From contig CM046873.1 of assembly GCA_025617745.1 (NCBI GenBank), positions 25,465,547 to 25,529,546 on the forward strand: a stretch of 64,000 bases of DNA, read 5' to 3'. The notes beneath the pieces are model-generated. The model saw nothing but the letters and a program-made list of their open reading frames with translations. It was not told the origin of the DNA and did no database searches. This stretch comes from Heliocidaris erythrogramma. Its lineage: Eukaryota > Echinodermata > Echinoidea > Camarodonta > Echinometridae. Below are positions 61,171-64,000 of the stretch, piece after piece. Both the position numbers and the translations under genes were made by a program. The first letter of the stretch is position 1, and each line of letters starts with the position of its first letter.

Positions 61171-62457
61171 CTCTTTTTTTTCACAGAGACGTTAAAGGCC
61201 TATCTCAGGCATGAATGATCAGATCTGAACGATACACTTCTGTAAAAACCCATTCACACACAGACACGCTCTTGTCCCCTTCCTTTGAAAAAATGTCTGG
61301 ATCCGCCACAACTGGTGTCATCCACATCTCTCGACGTTACCTAAATAGAGAACGTCATCACCCGTGTAGAGACCCAGCCTGGAGCTATGGAACACACACG
61401 ACTTACTAAAGAGGGAAGGGGGAGATATATAAGTGGGATGTTAACATGGAGGAAGACGATTTTTTGATGGAGCTAAATACGTACGGTAATTGCATGCATC
61501 TTTTAAATTTAGACTGCTACGCCATTAATCTTAATTTTTAATTCATGCATTTCATCATCATTTAAAAACTACAGTTCAGTTTTACGGCGGCACAGAGTAA
61601 ATTACAACTTTCCGTACAATGAATAATACATGTGATTTACAAAAGATAATTTTAATTTCGATGTACAAATGATCATTTCGGTCATTTGGCAAATGCAATA
61701 AACAAGAAAATCGATTTGGGTAATGACGAAAAAGTGAAAGAAAAACGACTGATAAAAAGAAAAAAAAAAGAAAGAAAAGGAAAACTATTTGAAAATGGGG
61801 GTGACTATCGAAAAAAAAAAATGTTTAGGATTGGGTGGTAATACATATAATTATTGAAATGGCCACATCACAATGTCAATTTTAAAGTTTTTTTTTTTAA
61901 ATATATATGTGGCTCTATTGTCAAATGAATAATAGTCTATACCGGGTTAAATTGCAGTAGGTTAAAAATAGTATGTAACTTTGCGTTTATTCTTTATCTA
62001 TTTACCCTGCCCATTTGTACTGTTTTCCTCCTTGGTTTTGTTGATCATACGATCTGACCCATGGTAGAATTTACCAACAAGGGGCCCCCAAATGCTCCCA
62101 AGTTTGACAGTTTCGGGATTCTTTTAGACAGCAGAGCTCCAAAAGGGGACTTAACACCTTTCCTTGTTTTCTTCTATTTCCTCCCCTTTCTGACTTCCAT
62201 TCTTTCTTCCAAGTCTAGATCCAAAAAGTTGGAAGAAAAGATGCCGAAAAGGAGAAGGCTTTTGTTTTCCATCTTTGTGTTAAGTGGGACTACAGGTTAA
62301 AGTCAGCGAAAATCAGGCCCCGCATCGAGAAAAAAGTGTCCCTGGTTGCTGGTTCATCTGGTCGGAAATAATCCATAATTCTAGCATTTTGCTGTGAACT
62401 TCCAATTTCTTTGCAATCTTAATCTTAGGTAAAAGATTCTAAAACAATGGGTGACAT

Positions 62458-62755
62458 AATAATAATAATAATAGCTACTTTTTTATGATGTATATTGAGC
62501 ACGTATCCATCCCAGGGGATGCTGAAGGCGCCTACAAAGTACTACTATTACCCTGGCTTAAGTCCAGCTGCCCTAAGGCGCTAAAAGCATTCAAGGAATA
62601 AATTCCTACCAGGTACCAATTTACTACACCTGGGTTGAAAGTGGCAAAATTAGCTTAATGTCTTGCCAAAGGACATTAGTGTCGCGGCGGGACTCGAACC
62701 GCAAACTGTGAGATCTACAGTCCGGTTGACGTATCGTCTAGACCACGACACCTCT
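62458..62755 (-). repeat. tRNA-derived SINE, nearly full length
   Basis: The minus strand from about 62754 gives GTGTCGTGGTCTAGACGATA (acceptor 5' strand, A-box), an anticodon-like arm ACTGT/ACAGT with a 7-base loop, a T-arm with GCGGTTCGAGTCCCGC, and CGCGACAC pairing with the 5' GTGTCG. A body of about 220 bases follows and the copy ends in an AAT/ATT trinucleotide tail at 62458-62472. The clover-leaf relic plus a trinucleotide tail is typical of tRNA-derived SINEs. It is the best-preserved copy here; those at 51.5 and 6.55 kb look related. Confidence 0.75.
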
Positions 62756-63292
62756 ATATTTGAGGAACCCCCTTCCCAACTATTAAAAATCGAAAGTTAT
62801 TTTGATTTAACAAAGGCCTGCACATGGCCTGAAGACGCAAAGTTTACAACACTGCTGTCAGATGTAGCGTATGTTGTTTTGCTTTAATGCACAAGGGATA
62901 TTCGGGTCTTAATCAATGTTGCAGATTTTCTAAGAAACTGTATAAGGAAGAAACATATAATTTTTAGAGTTGTTCGTCGTCATGGTTGTAATCTTTATAA
63001 TTACTCCTCTTATTTTCTGTGAATGAAATGAGATTTTTATGAAAAGGGTTGAAATGGGACACAAAATGCCGACAGTCTTGATTATGGCCGACACTGGGCC
63101 TAAGTTTTGAGCTCCCAATCCCGGTGTGTTGATGTCATACCAAGATTCCACATCGCACATCTTTGTTTTCTTTGCCTAAATTGGTTGGATTTGGGCAACC
63201 CAAGGGGGGCTTGCTGGATGACTTTTCTGGCAGTGTTTACCGCGATGAAGAGGCCGGAAAGACAGGACGAACTTTTTGTGTGTGTGTTTGGT

Positions 63293-63313
63293 GGGGGGGG
63301 GGGGGGGGGGGGG
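63293..63313. repeat. Poly-G run (21)
   Basis: (GT)n then 21 G. The flanking open frames with poly-Gly or poly-Pro are artefacts. Confidence 0.95.
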
Positions 63314-63856
63314 AGTTTTCTTAAAGGTTGTGATGTCATTACTTTTTGCTCGCTTTAGATTTAAATTTCTTGACAATATACCATTTTCAAAATCTGAATT
63401 TAACGTTTTAAGCTCTTAAAATCCTTATAACCCTGAGCTGCATATGTCTACTTTCAAGCGATTATTGAGTTTTAATCCGTCATAATCATGAGCATGATGA
63501 GTGTTGACACACACCCCAAACGTCGGAGAAAAGTAGAGAAGTGACATCAAAAGTAAATGAATATAAACGACTTGGGAGATGACTATCGGATACTTTCAAT
63601 AGTGAATTTTCTTATCACTCTGTCAGTGTCTGTACTATTTTCAACACATTCAAGTTCACTGGGCAGATGTCTTGTTCAGGCTACAACATTTTCATTACTT
63701 TACAGTTATCATTGAGTACTGGTTCGAACTAATTACCAAGCAGCAGAAACCCTGATATTGCTTATCATGCTGATGTCCACTAAAATATCTTGTACAATCC
63801 CAGAAAGTTTTGAAATAGATTTATGACATAGTACTCATGTTCAGCTTTTCAGGCCG

Positions 63857-63881
63857 GGGGTGGGGGGGGGGGGGGGGGGGG
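63857..63881. repeat. Poly-G run
   Basis: GGGGG, one T, then 20 G. Confidence 0.95.
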
Positions 63882-64000
63882 TTGCCACTGTCAGCCTATA
63901 TGCACTATAGTACACCTAATTCTTGGAGAAATTTCAATTGACTGTATAGCTTATAATTATATTATAGTGACCTTGAAGGAAAGTGGGTAGTCACTATTTA

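Noticed and set aside
62676..62754. Functional tRNA gene
   Set aside because: The clover-leaf relic lacks U33, is continuous with a SINE body and a trinucleotide tail, and has related degraded copies nearby.

Overview
This is animal nuclear DNA. It is AT-rich and intron-dominated, full of microsatellites, long poly-C and poly-G runs, tRNA-derived SINEs and short inverted-repeat elements. The one gene I can support is a myogenic regulatory factor (MyoD family bHLH). The protein sequence, the SINE style and the many poly-G/C tracts fit a marine invertebrate deuterostome, most likely an echinoderm such as a sea urchin. That placement is inference and cannot be proved from this window alone.

Layout. 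1-1306 is upstream DNA ending in a TATA box at 1307-1315. The MyoD-type gene lies on the + strand: exon 1 coding 1943-2515 (191 codons, carrying the Cys/His region and the whole bHLH), a 32 kb intron 1, exon 2 at 34589-34670, a 3.9 kb intron 2, and exon 3 at 38546-38673 (helix III motif and stop). The three exons join in phase to give a 260-residue protein, with consensus splice sites at all four junctions. A poly(A) signal candidate lies at 39264. The putative 5' leader contains short upstream ORFs. Intron 1 holds a piggyBac-like MITE (8573-8978), a foldback element (22246-22481), a SINE (27970-28162), simple repeats, and several GC-richer non-coding blocks that could be cis-regulatory.

The DNA downstream of the gene (about 39.3-64 kb) has no recognisable coding gene. 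It carries two more terminal-inverted-repeat elements (42297-42528 and 46280-46443), a diverged ~190-205 bp tandem array (45172-46000), several tRNA-derived SINE copies (51.5, 60.9, 61.1 and 62.5 kb), an element bounded by poly-G/poly-C and a short inverted repeat (53025-53618), and a tandemly duplicated plus inverted repeat cluster (56551-58579).

No prokaryotic-type system, CRISPR array, rRNA or functional tRNA was seen. The most interesting parts are the extreme gene architecture (98% of the transcription unit is intron or UTR), basic-region substitutions in an otherwise canonical myogenic bHLH, the uORF-bearing leader, and several apparently unclassified non-autonomous mobile elements.
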